Source: Elysia chlorotica
Taxonomy: Eukaryota; Mollusca; Gastropoda; Plakobranchidae
Length of the DNA: 64,000 nucleotides
Assembly (NCBI GenBank): GCA_003991915.1
Contig: RQTK01000081.1
Location: forward strand, 718,424 to 782,423
Reading direction: 5' to 3'
The notes below the pieces were generated by a model. That model did not search any database. It saw only the letters and a program-made list of their open reading frames with translations, and was not told the origin of the DNA. Shown here piece by piece: positions 1 through 13,185 of the stretch (position 1 is its first letter; each line of letters starts with the position of its first letter). A program made the position numbers and the translations under genes.

Positions 1-55
1 AAACTAATGGAAAGCCATTTGGAATTTGTACCATGCTATATCCAGATGAGCTTGG

Positions 56-135
56 AGGGTGCCATTGGCGCAATGGTTAGGGTGTTGGGCCACTGTTTTG
101 AAGGTGCTGAGTTTGATCCAATGCGTGGACACATT
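56..135 (+). mobile_element. tRNA-like SINE head fragment
   Basis: The stretch ggcgcaatggttagggt resembles an A-box and gagtttgatccaatg a B-box at the normal spacing. No acceptor-stem pairing is evident, so this is a SINE relic rather than a tRNA gene. Confidence 0.5.
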
Positions 136-440
136 TTTTTATTATGGACCCCTGTGTCAGCCCAGCACGAAATGGATAGAAAAAGCTCTTGAATCACAGA
201 AAAAGTAATGGCAACCTATCTCAAAAATGCTGTTTGCCTAGAACCATCAGGACCCTAAATTCTTGTCAAAGAGTATGAGATAAAATTAAATTTTTCGTAC
301 ATGCATGTACAAAAGATATGAACTGAGCAAAAAATATTTTCATAGGCATTTTTTTAGCTACTTCATTTGAAAAAGGATAAAAAAAATATTCTTGAGTTAT
401 TATACAGTCATATTTTTTAAAGCTAGCAAGGTGTTGCGGC

Positions 441-565
441 CCTATGTCCCACAGGAAATCAAGAGGCTTAAGCTACTTATACTCAGTGACAAATCAACAG
501 TCCTATGTCCCACAGGAAATCAAGAGGCTTAAGCTACTTATACTCAGTGACAAATCAACAGTCCT
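441..565. repeat. Two-unit 61-bp tandem repeat next to the exon 74 donor
   Basis: cctatgtcccacaggaaatc begins at 441 and 502. It ends about ten bases from the donor of exon 74 and contains no exon sequence. Confidence 0.95.
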
Positions 566-574
566 AGCGCTGAC

Positions 575-3500
575 CATGGTGAGCAGGGTGTCGTACGGCA
601 GGATGATGCTGTGAGGAGCCATGTCTGCCGCCGACTCCAGCCCTCCTTTCTTGCAGGTCTCCATCATCTGCCGCAAGTTCGACTGAATCGTGTGGTCGTC
701 ACGGAGCTGCCGGTACTTCTCTTTAGATCCGCAGATAAACAGCAGGAGCTGCAAGAGAACATCAAAACAGTGAAAATGTGTGGAATATTCACGTTTATAA
801 TTACTGATTCTTTACTGTGTTTTGAGATGCACAACTTAGAAATTACTGACAGAGAAAAGATATGATGCTTTCCTTCACATATTGTTTATTTGTTCTGATT
901 TTCTGTACCTATTTTCTAGAGAGTTACAATTATATCAATAAATTCAAAAGAAAGGTTCATTTCCTGAAAACTAAGTTGTGTATAACAAGCACAACATAAT
1001 TTTTTTTTGCAAATTGTGACAATACGACATGTACAACAACGACAACAAAAAAGCACCTCATTCAATTTCAGTGCTGATCACAGAGCAAAACCAATTAAGT
1101 TAGTGTCACTGTCTTTAATATATCTATTGACATTCTTTACTCACCTTTCTTACTTGGCGTTTCACAAATGGAGTTTGTTGCGTCATCATGTACTAAGAGA
1201 GAAAGAAGCATGAGGATTACACATTTGTCTCCAGATTAAAAACATGTAAATTCAATTACAAACAATGCACAATGATTAAATTTACCAGTTTTATTGACAC
1301 CTCTAAAAAGCAAATTATGACTTATTTTAAATTAAAAAGAATACCTATGAAAACAAATTCATCTGATCTAAAGAGAGTTTATCTGATGAGATCATTCCAC
1401 CTGTCTCTTTAATGCTATAAAATTTCTTCGAAACGAATATCATTAAAAGAGATAAATCTTAAACATCTTCAAACATTGGTTCTTATAAGGTTAATCTCTA
1501 CTCACAAAAAGAGACTAAAACTTCAATATCATAATTACCTCTGAAAGCAACTCATGCCACTTCAAGTCAAATTCAGCCCCTTGGAGTTTTTGATCATCAG
1601 ATATTTTCTTCAGCTGAAAAAAACAAAAAAGGAACATGATTTTCACAATTGCAACAACAACAAAAAATTAATCGACTATCTACATTCAATTATGTATTCA
1701 TGTATGTGCTCTATATTAAAGAAATATCAAAATGTACAGACTTAAATAAATACCTGGTAGGGTAGTCTGAGGACCATTTCTGTCAGAAGCTGAGGGTAGT
1801 CATGGAAGATGTCACGCGCGTGACCTTTCACGTATTGCCGCAGGAAGAAGGGAGACATGTCAGGAGGAGCGTGGGATGGATGCGGCCGCAAGAGTTGCCC
1901 AGGGATGTCAGAACCATCCTCCTAGACAAAAATATAAGACATTTATAAAGAACAATGAGAGAAGTAGACCTAGGAGCATGATTCTACTTAGTCAGCATTT
2001 TTGGTTTAGATTGTTTTAAAAGCATTATGAAATGAATAAGGAATGAATTGATCAATTTTATGATAGGGTTGAATGAACAAAGTTTCTTCATCCATTGGCA
2101 CTGTCTTTTAACTTTAGAATACATTAAAGAAAAGGAGCAAAACTACTTGAACTTCGTTGCTCAACAACAATCACTGTAAGCTATCCACAGCCGCAATGCT
2201 GAGTTGAGTTGATTGCTTAAGGTCCAACGTCAGCACTCTATGGACGGGCCCCAAGACTGACGTCCAACAATTTTATGTGCTGCAACACACAAGACAGTGC
2301 GACGATACCTGGACTCCTGTCCCAGCCTATCATATTAGACACCGACCAGTAGGGCATGAAATGAGACGATTAAATCTGCAACGCTGAGTTGATTAACTAT
2401 TGTCTAATCCAAAACAATGACAATGAATTGATCCTAATGATTATTTCATCTTCATGTTATAAAGCTTGGGACCATTAGTTTTTGAACTGTTTTGGGTAAA
2501 GCGCTTTAGATTAAGTTTGCTATTATTAAAAAAGTTTTCCTTATATCAAGTTCATGTCAAGTTTTGGAAAAGCCCATTTGAATGAGACATTTTAGTTGTC
2601 ATATTTAGTGCACAAACCTCATCTCCTGTGAAGTTTTTCCAGTAGGGCATGAGGTGGGTGAGCACTTGCAGGCAGTAAGGGATGGCCTCGGACTGCAGCA
2701 AAGCACTCGCCGTTTTGTTGCTCACAAAACATGTAGACTGGAAGAGTACGGGGTACATCAATTTGGTACTTATATCTGTTATGAACTTATGACTAAGTAA
2801 AAACAGTTGTGCCACACTTCCCTCTTAGCGAATCAAGCGGATGTTAAATTCGAAGAAGAGACTTTTTTTTCTGATCAGAGATTTCTATGACTAAGTAAAG
2901 ATAAACGTTTTTTCTGATTCAAAGATTATACATACCAAACAAAATGTTACCACATTAAATAGAATAGTATAAACCTCAAGATTTTAGGTGTCTTTCAAGT
3001 ACTGCACTATATATTGTTTTAAACACCAATGTCATTTTTTTTATCAGGAACTATAAGATAAACAATCAATGTTTGAAGCTTCACAACTAACCTCATCACG
3101 GAATGTATTTTATTCTAATCATAACTACAATTAAAATATTAAAAAAAAAAGAATCATCTCTACAAGAGACACAAAATTTAATGTGTACAGTTGACCATGT
3201 CAGCAAACTTACTTCATTACTGTGTTTGCCAGACACTCTTGATCTAGATAAGAGCACGCTAGCAAGGCGAAGGAGGATCAGCTTCACCTCAAAGCGGTTG
3301 CTCCTGGAGGAAATCTGCTCCAGATCCTAGTTTCAATAAAGGAGACAGTCACAGTGACAGTTTGGAAAAGCAAAAACATAAAAAGAGCTTTTTATATTGA
3401 TTCTGGTAGAACGAAACAAAAATGATTTATATTGATTCTGGTAGAACGAAACAAAAATGATTTATATTGATTCTGGTAGAACGAAACAAAAATGATAAAG

Positions 3501-4584
3501 ACTAACACACCGCACTCCAAACATTTAATTGCATATGATTTCACTGCTTCCAAATATCAAATCAAAGTGATGATTTAGTTGCAATGTAGGGACATTTTCA
3601 GATGGTGTGAGAATGAAAGTCTCATCATTAAAAAAATTGGGGATGAAAATAAATCACAACAAATTTGGGCCATTTTATAAACAAAAATAACAACAAGAAA
3701 ACATGTGTGTCAAAACAATGTGTTTGAACTTTGTCACCCTTTTACTTTGACCAACTGCTCTGGATGTGCTGAAGTGGGATGCCTACCTGTCCAGTGAGGT
3801 CCAGTTCTTTTATGATGGTTGTGAGGAAAGAGTCGAGGGCAGCCCAGTCCTTCTGCTCCTCAGGCTCCAGGTCGGTGGTCAGCATGAGGAGAACCTGCAA
3901 GAAGTCAATAGTCAGCATGAACAGTCAATACATAAATCAACACAATTTCCATTTCCCTTGGATTCTGCTTTTCTGTATATAAAAGATATAGTATGCAAGT
4001 ATTAAGGTAAAGTAATCTTTGCTAGTTTCACATCTCCAGATTCTCGTTACAGATCCTGTATGGTAACAAGACCCCAGAACAGAACAGGATACCCAAGACT
4101 AAGCATTATACTGACACCTACATGCTAAGCATTATACTGACACCTACATGCCAGCGGAGAAAAAAAGTTAACAGCATCAACCTTCTACTTCAAAATCAAA
4201 CGCTTCACCTTTGGACCACGCACCCCTTCATTGTAAGCAAGTGCCACAGTGCTGTCAATTATCATAGTTTTGCATATTACAAAGCGCTTGTTTAAAAATA
4301 GCAGCTTCTGAATTCTATACTAAACAAAAAGACAATTTAAGTTGTTCTTTTCAAGACCTTATCGTTATTGCCATGTTTGCTTCTTTTTTTTTTTTTTATA
4401 TTTTTCTCCCTCTTTTCTTTACTAGGTGCTTAGCACTCAAAAGAAGCATAACTGCAATTTGCTTAACTACCGAATCAAAAAACTCACCTGCATGAAGGGT
4501 ATGGCTCTAACACCATCAGTTTTTTGCACTTCAGGAAAATATCCCAAAAAAGCCTCCAGAAAATTAAGTCGCAGGTCATGAAGT
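575..4584 (-). CDS. UBR4: UBR4 exons 67-74, last exons in the window
   Basis: Exons: 4488..4584, 3787..3894, 3213..3326, 2618..2737, 1754..1921, 1539..1613, 1145..1192, 575..748. Blocks: [19 protein letters not shown] (human GVRAIPYMQVILMLTTDLD), [33 protein letters not shown] (identical to human), [24 protein letters not shown] (48-nt exon 73) and [20 protein letters not shown]. The last exon ends PYDTLLTM at a GTCAGC donor, phase 0. The following exon (human SLMEHLKACAEIAA) is not present in 1..574, so the gene continues to the left of the window. Confidence 0.94.
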
Positions 4585-7500
4585 CTAAAGTTAACAGGGA
4601 CAAGGGAAAAAATATGAAAAGAACAAAAAACACTTGCATAAATTGAGTTTTATAGAAAGTATTTCATTCTTAATCCCTATCCTTAAAACTATAGTAAGAA
4701 CCCAAGAAGAATGACTGTGTGAATTATGACTATGGTAACTGAAACAGCTGCTTGACTAATGAAGATTGATCTAGATGAAAATAGCTTGACATTGCTTAAT
4801 TTTCATTTAACACCTCGTAGGTTGACAGAAAAAAGCATATCTATAACCTAAAAATACTGACTATTGACGCAAGAAGAATAACAAATTTAGAATTCCCCTA
4901 GACAAAGCATAGATTTCATTGAATATGACTAATCTTTTCACAATATCCACCAAAAGCAGACTTTGCTCACAAGAGGCCAAACTTTAAGTAGATCTGGAAT
5001 TATTAGGTATTTGTCCACAGTGGTAGAAGTAGACTTATAGTGAAAATTGTAATGATTGCGCTTGGTGGGATTAGAACCCTTGACTTGTAGAGGCAGCAGC
5101 ACCGACTCGCCTTGCCACTCAAAGCAAGCATGGTTTATACTACTAGACCACTACACTCCCTAAACCCTAAATCTTTATCTAAATCTAAACTTTAGAGAAG
5201 TTGTACAATGAATGAACGTGACCAGCCTAGTCAGATCATGTACTTGCAAGCATTGGCACATAGGAAATTTTTCCTTAATGAAGGTGTTGAATCAAACCCC
5301 TTAGAATTCTTTCAAGCAGTACAAATTTATTTGTTTATTAATAAAAAATTTTCTAGTAAAAGACCAAACGACTGATCTAATATCAAAATCACAAACATTG
5401 TCACTGAATTTGTTATTTTATTTAAATGTATATATATATATATACTTTCTTTATTACCGACCTCTGCGAGGTGTCTGTGTCCTGCTCTGTGGTGTCCGCC
5501 TCTGGAGCCAGGAAGGCGCCCGATGCTCCGTAGCTGCTTGCCTCACTGCGCACCCCGGCCGGGATGCTCTCAGTCGCGTGGTAGCCGTAGGAGCTGCTGC
5601 GCCCACTTGTTGCTGAAAAACAACAATCGTTACACAATCAATTTGTCTTTCTCAATTTAATGTTGCAGTATTGTACGAAACATAAAGACTCCATAAAATA
5701 CAAAGAGGAAACACTACGAAGGAATGAGTCTTAATTTTGTTAAGTGGGTCAAAAAAACATTTGTTATCTTATATGCTTGCTATCTCTCTAATAATATGCA
5801 CACAAGGCACTTAACACTGTCAGAATAATAATCAACTTGTCTTTAAACACTTTTTAGAGTAGGTGCGGGCTAACAACTTTTTATTTTGATCATGAAAGAA
5901 ACTTAATAATAAAAAAAGACATATTTTTTCTTTTATATGTAACCAAGGTGACATAAGCTTGTGACTTCTCACACTCAAAGAGATATAACAAAACATAAGA
6001 CCCCCACTGACCAGAAATGGAGTCGACAGCACTGCCTCCACTCTCTGAGCCAGCCCCACTCCCTCCACCACCTTGCTCTGCAGGGGACGTCCTCAGGGTC
6101 GAACCATCCGTGGCAGCCGTGCTCCCAATCTCGTCATCGCTGACCGGCGCTGAAGCTGTCGTGTCTGACACGGGCTGCTCCTCCAGTTCAATCATATCCT
6201 CCTCATCCTCTTCTTCCTCGTCATCCTCATCATCATCGTCATCGTCATCCTCGTCCAAGTCCTCGAGGCCGGCGGGCGCAAGGCCCAGGCTTTGCACGAC
6301 CAGGTTCTGAGCACTGCCTGCCCCGCCCCCTCCCCCACTGGAACCGCCTTCCCCAACAGCAGCAGACACGTCGCTGCTGCCACCAGCCGAGCCACTGCTC
6401 CTGACTCCACCAACTCCACCACTCCTGCCTCCGCTGCCAGGCCCACTGCGGCCACCGCGAGCGCCAGACCCTACCGAGCCTCTGAGATTGAGGCCTAGGT
6501 TGTTGGCCAGACGGCTCGCTAAGCCACTAGGAAGTTGCTGACCACCTCCCTTCAAGTATGGAAGCAAAGGCAGAGAAGGTCAATTAAGAAACATAGTTAT
6601 ATATGGATCAAATCTATGAATATAAGTTTTTTGTTCCTAAATCCAGTTATGAGATAATTAACCAATTGAAAAATACAATGACAATAGAAAGACACAATAA
6701 ACACTTCAAAATCCACAGTTTCATATTAATCTAAAGCAAAAATTTATAAAAAATTCTTTAACAATTTTAGAATCAAACCGAAATATTTCTTCTACTTTCT
6801 TTGTACCTGTAAATATTTTTTTATCTACCACAAACAAACATTTTGAAAACAAAGAGCCTAAAATATTTCTTAGAAGCTGGAGATAAGATTTCAGTGAAGT
6901 TATGAAAGAGCTCACCTGCTCCTGCAAGCTGAGGGCTATGGCAAGTTCCACCATGGCCTCATCGTCGGCATCTGCCGGGATTTCCACGAGCGGAGGGAAG
7001 CTTGGCTCCATTCCCCACAGCCCCTCGAGACCCGACATGCCATTAGCTTGCTCTTCTTCTCCCTCTAACAGCATGTTGTTGTCCTATCAAGGGAGAAGCA
7101 CAAAGAAAGAAAAATATAAAATTCAACACAACATCAATTATTTAACTTAAATACAACATCAATTATTTAACTTAAATACAACATCAATTATTTAACTTAA
7201 TGTTGCACAAAAGTATGAAAAATACAAGTCATGGTAACTTTGATTGAAAAGTAAAAAAAAAAATTTGAGCTGATTAATTGTTTAGCATAAATCTTTCTTT
7301 ACAGCTTTGTAAATTTTTCACGAACAGGCCAAAAAAAAAAAAATACTGGTACCGGTGCTACAACAAAATTTATTCCAAACTATCAACATAGCCTCAGTGC
7401 CCTAAATAGCAAAGTTTAGTTCAGCAAGATAAACATCAAATGCAAACTAAAATTGCTGACCACGACTTCGTAGAGCTCGTCCGACTCCGGCTCCTGGTCC

Positions 7501-10500
7501 TGCTCCCCTGGCGGGGGGGTGATCGAGTCTTCCGCCTGCAGCGGGAAGAACAGCGACGATCCCGGCGGGCTGTCCGCTTTGTCTCCCTTATCGTCCTCTA
7601 TGTCGTCTTCTCCTGCCTCTTCTCTCTGCTCATCCTCTGCGAGAATGAACGGGTAAAAACATTGGTGAAAAGTTTTGCATCTCCTACAAAATATTATAGG
7701 ATAAAACAGCCATCAACTTAAATTGAAGAACAAATAAACATATATAAACATATACATAAAATATTTTTCATGGCTTTAATTACCTAATTTTCCAAAAGTC
7801 TGAGATTTAAGAGGTTCTGAACATAGTCTCCTGACACAGTTATTTGAATGGATCCTTTTAAGTGTATCCAGTTACAAGCTTGACTGCTACTTAAAAACAT
7901 TCATAACCTCTGATATTAATAACCTTCATTGGTGATCTCTTGTGTCTCCTCACATTTCTTTTCATTGATGAACCAGAATTTTTCAATTTGAACAAAAAAA
8001 AATCTATAAAGATGAAATTTCCGCAGTTTGTAATTCTTAAATACCCAATACAATTGAAGGCCCAAATCCTATATTGCGATAGGAAAAAAAAAAACACTTT
8101 TTAAAATATGAAACTAAAATTAAGAAAATGCATGATTTAAATTTCACTGAATGACAAAAAAAAAACACAAAAAAATTAAATTAAACACAATGCTAAAATG
8201 ACTAATTTTGTGCCAGATTTGAATATTTATTTCTCCGTTTCTCAGTCATCTGATTTGAAAACAATTCAGACACTTGGGTTTTATAGAGGTGAATATTTTA
8301 AATTACCTTGTGGAGTAAGGAAAGGTGGTGAGGGGATGTACACCCGTCTTCTCCTGTGCCTTGGTCGAAGCACACGAATAAGAGCCTGCCTGCATGCAAA
8401 ACTGACCAATTGGTCCTGTTTGGGTAAGACAAAGACAAACATGTCAGACATTTTTACTTTTTCTACAAACCAAAATCTCTGCTTTATAATGTTGCTTCAA
8501 GTATCAAAACCTTAATCAAAATTGTTTTATTTTGTTGGGTTTTATTTCATCAGAACATATTCTTACCAATGACTGTATGTCTTCTTTTTTTTTTCAGCTA
8601 CCAATATATATTTTCAATAGGATAAAAAAAATACTGCAGCTGATATATATTTTTGTTTTGAGCTACTTTTCAAAATTCAATTAGTATATGAAGAAGCAAA
8701 TGGATAAAACATACTCTGTTAGATATACAAGTGGTGCAGTGTTTGAAAGACATGAAGAACTCACACTGGAGAGGAGCATGCGGATGTAGTGCTTGGTGGC
8801 CAGGGGAACGCACTCTGGATCACACAGCGTGAAGGCATGGATTACCTCCACCAGCGCACATACTGTCACATCAATGTTGGTCAGGCCTGCAAGCAGAGAG
8901 ATGGTGAAAAAAAGCTTGTCTATGTTGAGTGGACAGAGAGATGGTGAAAAAAAGCTTGTCTATGTTGAGTGGACAGAGAGATGGTGAAAAAAGGTTGTCT
9001 ATGTTGAGTGGACAGAGAGATGGTGAAAAAAAGCTTGTCTATGTTGAGTGGACAGAGAGATGGTGAAAAAAAGCTTGTCTATGTTGAGTGGACAGAGAGA
9101 TGGTGAAAAAAAAGGTTGTCTATGTTGAGTGGATTGTTTCAATCTACATGAGCAGAACTAAAATCCATGAGGAAGAATTCAAAATAATAACTTTTCAGCA
9201 CAAGAGGAAGAAATACTATTACAGACTTGGCAGTAACAAAATGCATGCTATAGGGTAGATTCAATTCTTCCAAGCTGGATGGCATCTCGATGGTAAAGTT
9301 CTAGAAATGGGGAAACTGATTTTAGATCTGACACTAGTTAAAAGTGCAAGAGAACAGGCAGAATGTGTGGGTGTAGGAAAACATGCATAATCTGTAAATA
9401 TCCAGGTAGATGAAGGTTTATCATTGCATATTGGTTTATTCCCTATTTCCATCACTTGCACTTTTACCTAAAGATTCAAACAGCAGTTCAAATTTCAGCC
9501 ACTACATCAATCTAATCATTAGATTGTTTGTGAAATCCATGGGGCACAAAACCAAAGATTACTTATTTCAATATGAAATATAAAATCAAACCTGGCAGAC
9601 GCATTATTCATTTTATCATTAATGAAAGACATGACAACAAACCTGGCAGACGTTTTACTTATTTAATGAAAGATATGACAACAAACCTGGCAGACAGACG
9701 GGTGCCAGCATGGAGTTGGCTGGCTTTGCAGCGTGCAGTCTCCAGAAAGCTTCCATCAGCCTGGAGGTGAAGTGGTTCTGCTCGGCCTCTGTGAGGGAGA
9801 ACAGGTGTGGAGGGACACACACTTTAGCCTCCTCCTTGTCGCCGCTTGAGGTGCTGGAGCCACTGCTCGTTTCAGGCTGCTCTGTCTCCAGGTCTGTCAC
9901 CTCTAACACTACAGTAAATAAATATATATATTCATATATGGAACACTTGGAATCAAACGTGGAAATGTTGAAGCTAGGCCGGCATTATATCTTAAATATA
10001 TATTTAAAGCTTTAAACCCTAAAATGTTTTTCCAAAAATATCCACACAAAAAGACAAACACGTAGGGATGCAGATAGGTGCCATTATTATCCTTTACAAC
10101 TCTGCATCGCTCATTATTTCCTACTGTAGTTGTATATAATGGTGTTTCTATCAATCGTCCTCAACTTTCAACATTTAGTCAAATACTAGTGTGCAGGTAA
10201 AAATCCCTGCGCAGTATGGCTATTTACAAATTGAAGTATGCTGTTTAAATCATAGAAATAATGTGCTCAACCTGCACAGTATTACTATTATTAAAACAAT
10301 ATGGTTTTTAATAAATTGAAAGCAAACAATCTCCTCACCCTGGTTGGCGTCCTGAGTCTCTGCAAACTTGACCAGGCTAAAGGGCCGGCAGATGGACACT
10401 GAGCGAGCAGTGACCAGCATGTGCTGGAAAGCTTCAACGTCCAGGTCAGAGATGTTCCGCGAGGACAAGCAAGACATGACATGCTTCAGCTGGATCTGAT

Positions 10501-12892
10501 CCTGATGGGAGAGAAAAAAAACGTGTAAGAAATTACTATTGCAAAGGATAAGTAACATACAACAAAGACCCCCTGATACCCGTTTAAATGCCATTTACAA
10601 CCATTAACGTTTATTTCTACATTAGTATCCTGGGCATTCTCTACCATTATTGTATATTTAAGATATGCCAGTTACTTAGACCTTGAGCGCACACACACAA
10701 ATGTTAAGTGCCCCAATGTTTTAATTTAAAATGTCCATATTAGCTAATTGAGAGGAATTTATTACCAGTTTATGATTAGGAAGAAGTGTTGAATACTGTT
10801 TTAAAGATGCATTATAACACCTCTTTCACTGCCTTCAGTTTTTCAATTGAGCTTAGCAATTGACACTTAGGGGTAACTTTCAGACTATGGCAATAATCCC
10901 ACAGAGATAGACAATCATATCGGTGTACACCAGCAAAATGATGGAGTTACCAGCACCCCCCTACACACCTTGTGGTTGTGGTAGGCCATCTTGGTAGGGA
11001 ACAGGGAGGCCAGGAGACACTTGGTGTGCAGCTGCACCAGGTCAGGGGTAGTCATCGTCAGGAGAGAAGAGCCAATGCCCAGAGTCTTCTCCCGCATGTT
11101 GCCCTTGTCTTCCTGAGTCCCAGTGGTGGTGAACGCTCCGTCAAGCACTTCCAGGGCACTGCTCAGTAGTCTGGGGTATAGATAATTCATATATAATTTT
11201 GAGTTCACCTATTGGGGGGTATATAGATTTAAAATAGTCGACAATTTTCAGCTGTATCTCAGTTGTGTTGACGACTCTATCCAGCATTTCTAGGGCACTG
11301 CTCAGTTGTGTGGGTTCTCAAACGTTGTAGATAGTTTAGTTAAAATTTGGAGTCCAATACACCAGCCTCTTACTTCCCCTTTTTGCCCAAAAAGTGAGGG
11401 TATATACATACTTCAATCAGTGGTCAATTTTTATTTTTAATAACCTATTTGATTGCTGTCTTCTTAATTATTTTAAAAATATCTTTAAGCCATGATCATA
11501 AAACCTATGATCAATTATCAGTGAAAATGACAATACTTTGTTAAAGTGAACATTTGAGGTGCCAGACAGCTCAGAGGAAGTCAGCACCAATAAGCAGTAG
11601 GCCAAGGTTCAAATCTCTCCCAATATCTCCATATAAGATTTTTTAAAGCAATGTGTGTACAAAACAATCCAAATATTGTTAAAGTAAAGAAGCCAGGATA
11701 GAAACAGAACAAGAACTCACTTGTCGGACACTGTCATGGGCAGTGGTGCGGCGGGAGCGTTTTCTGCCTCGGTAGAGCTGACCCCGTTAGAGGAGTTTGT
11801 GGCTTTGACCGCTGGGGGAGCTGTGGCCTCAGGGAAGTCCTCGGGCTCCTCAGGCCAGCCGAAGAGCTCTTTAGTCTTCACGTAGACCTTGACCGAGTCC
11901 ACCATCGTGATGGCGCTGGGGTCCATGCTGCACCGGACTGGACGCAGTAAATACAGTGTAAACGTAAACATTAAGAAAAAAAAGTGGATAAACATCACTA
12001 TTAGGCACATGCAAAATAAACAAAAGGTTTAGAGTGCTCATTCTTTGTTCTTTAATATACAATAATTTTCATTTCAATCAGTCCCCATAAAAAAAGTATA
12101 GTATTATCCTCATAAAATATTATATTTTTACATATGATTCAGGAAAACTTACTTTAACTATCGGAAAGAGGAGAGAGAAAAAAATACATGCTCTAACTTC
12201 CCAAAATCAATTTTCTTTATTCTGATGGTCTACATTTCTCTATTCTCAGTCTTTATTTTTCAAAGCTCATTCAGACTTGTAACTTGAGAAACACATTGAA
12301 AAAAAAACCTTACAAAAGATGTTAAACTTCTTGTCTGCAGTCAGCGACTCTTCACGGGTGAAAGGAATATCAAACCAGCGAGGGCGAGAGTTCAGCTGCG
12401 GATCAAAGAGACATAAGGACAAAAATTATTTATGGAAACTAGATAAAATAGAGCTTTGATTGATGGAAGTCATAGTGAAAACAAAAAGAGAATAACAAAA
12501 ATCTTGTTAATTGAAATGAAAAAAAATATATAGAATTTTGCTACAGTGAAACAATATTGCAATAAAAAAGGAAACATATAGTTTCATTCTTTTAAAAGAG
12601 AGAGAGCAGCACTGTACTGTGTAAATTATGCCACACGTTATATCTACCTGGATTTGAATGGATCGCCTGAAGACTTCGATGTATGATGGAGCTCTCTCTG
12701 CACTCTGGGACCCCAGCAAAACTCGGATTCCAACTGGGACAGTCGTGTTGTTTGTATTGGTGATTTCCATCGTGAAACCAGTCGGCTGCACACAAAGGAA
12801 AGAATATTTTTTATTAAGAAAAACTTATAATCAGTTCTGAAGGGGGAATGAGGAAGGTAGAGATATAGAGAGACTGAGACAGACAGACAGAC

Positions 12893-12954
<62 letters not shown>

Positions 12955-13146
12955 NNNNNNNNNNNNNNNNNNNNNNNNNNNNNNNNNNNNNNNNNNNNNN
13001 NNNNNNNNNNNNNNNNNNNNNNNNNNNNNNNNNNNNNNNNNNNNNNNNNNNNNNNNNNNNNNNNNNNNNNNNNNNNNNNNNNNNNNNNNNNNNNNNNNNN
13101 NNNNNNNNNNNNNNNNNNNNNNNNNNNNNNNNNNNNNNNNNNNNNN

Positions 13147-13185
<39 letters not shown>

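Noticed and set aside
1-574. Next UBR4 exon
   Set aside because: No segment resembling the following conserved block (LMEHLKACAEIAA) and no matching splice pair; the left part is SINE-like and repeat sequence.
5458-5461. Alternative donor for UBR4 exon 66 (GTAATA)
   Set aside because: It would leave phase 0, but exon 67 needs two carried-over bases; the GTCGGT donor fits.
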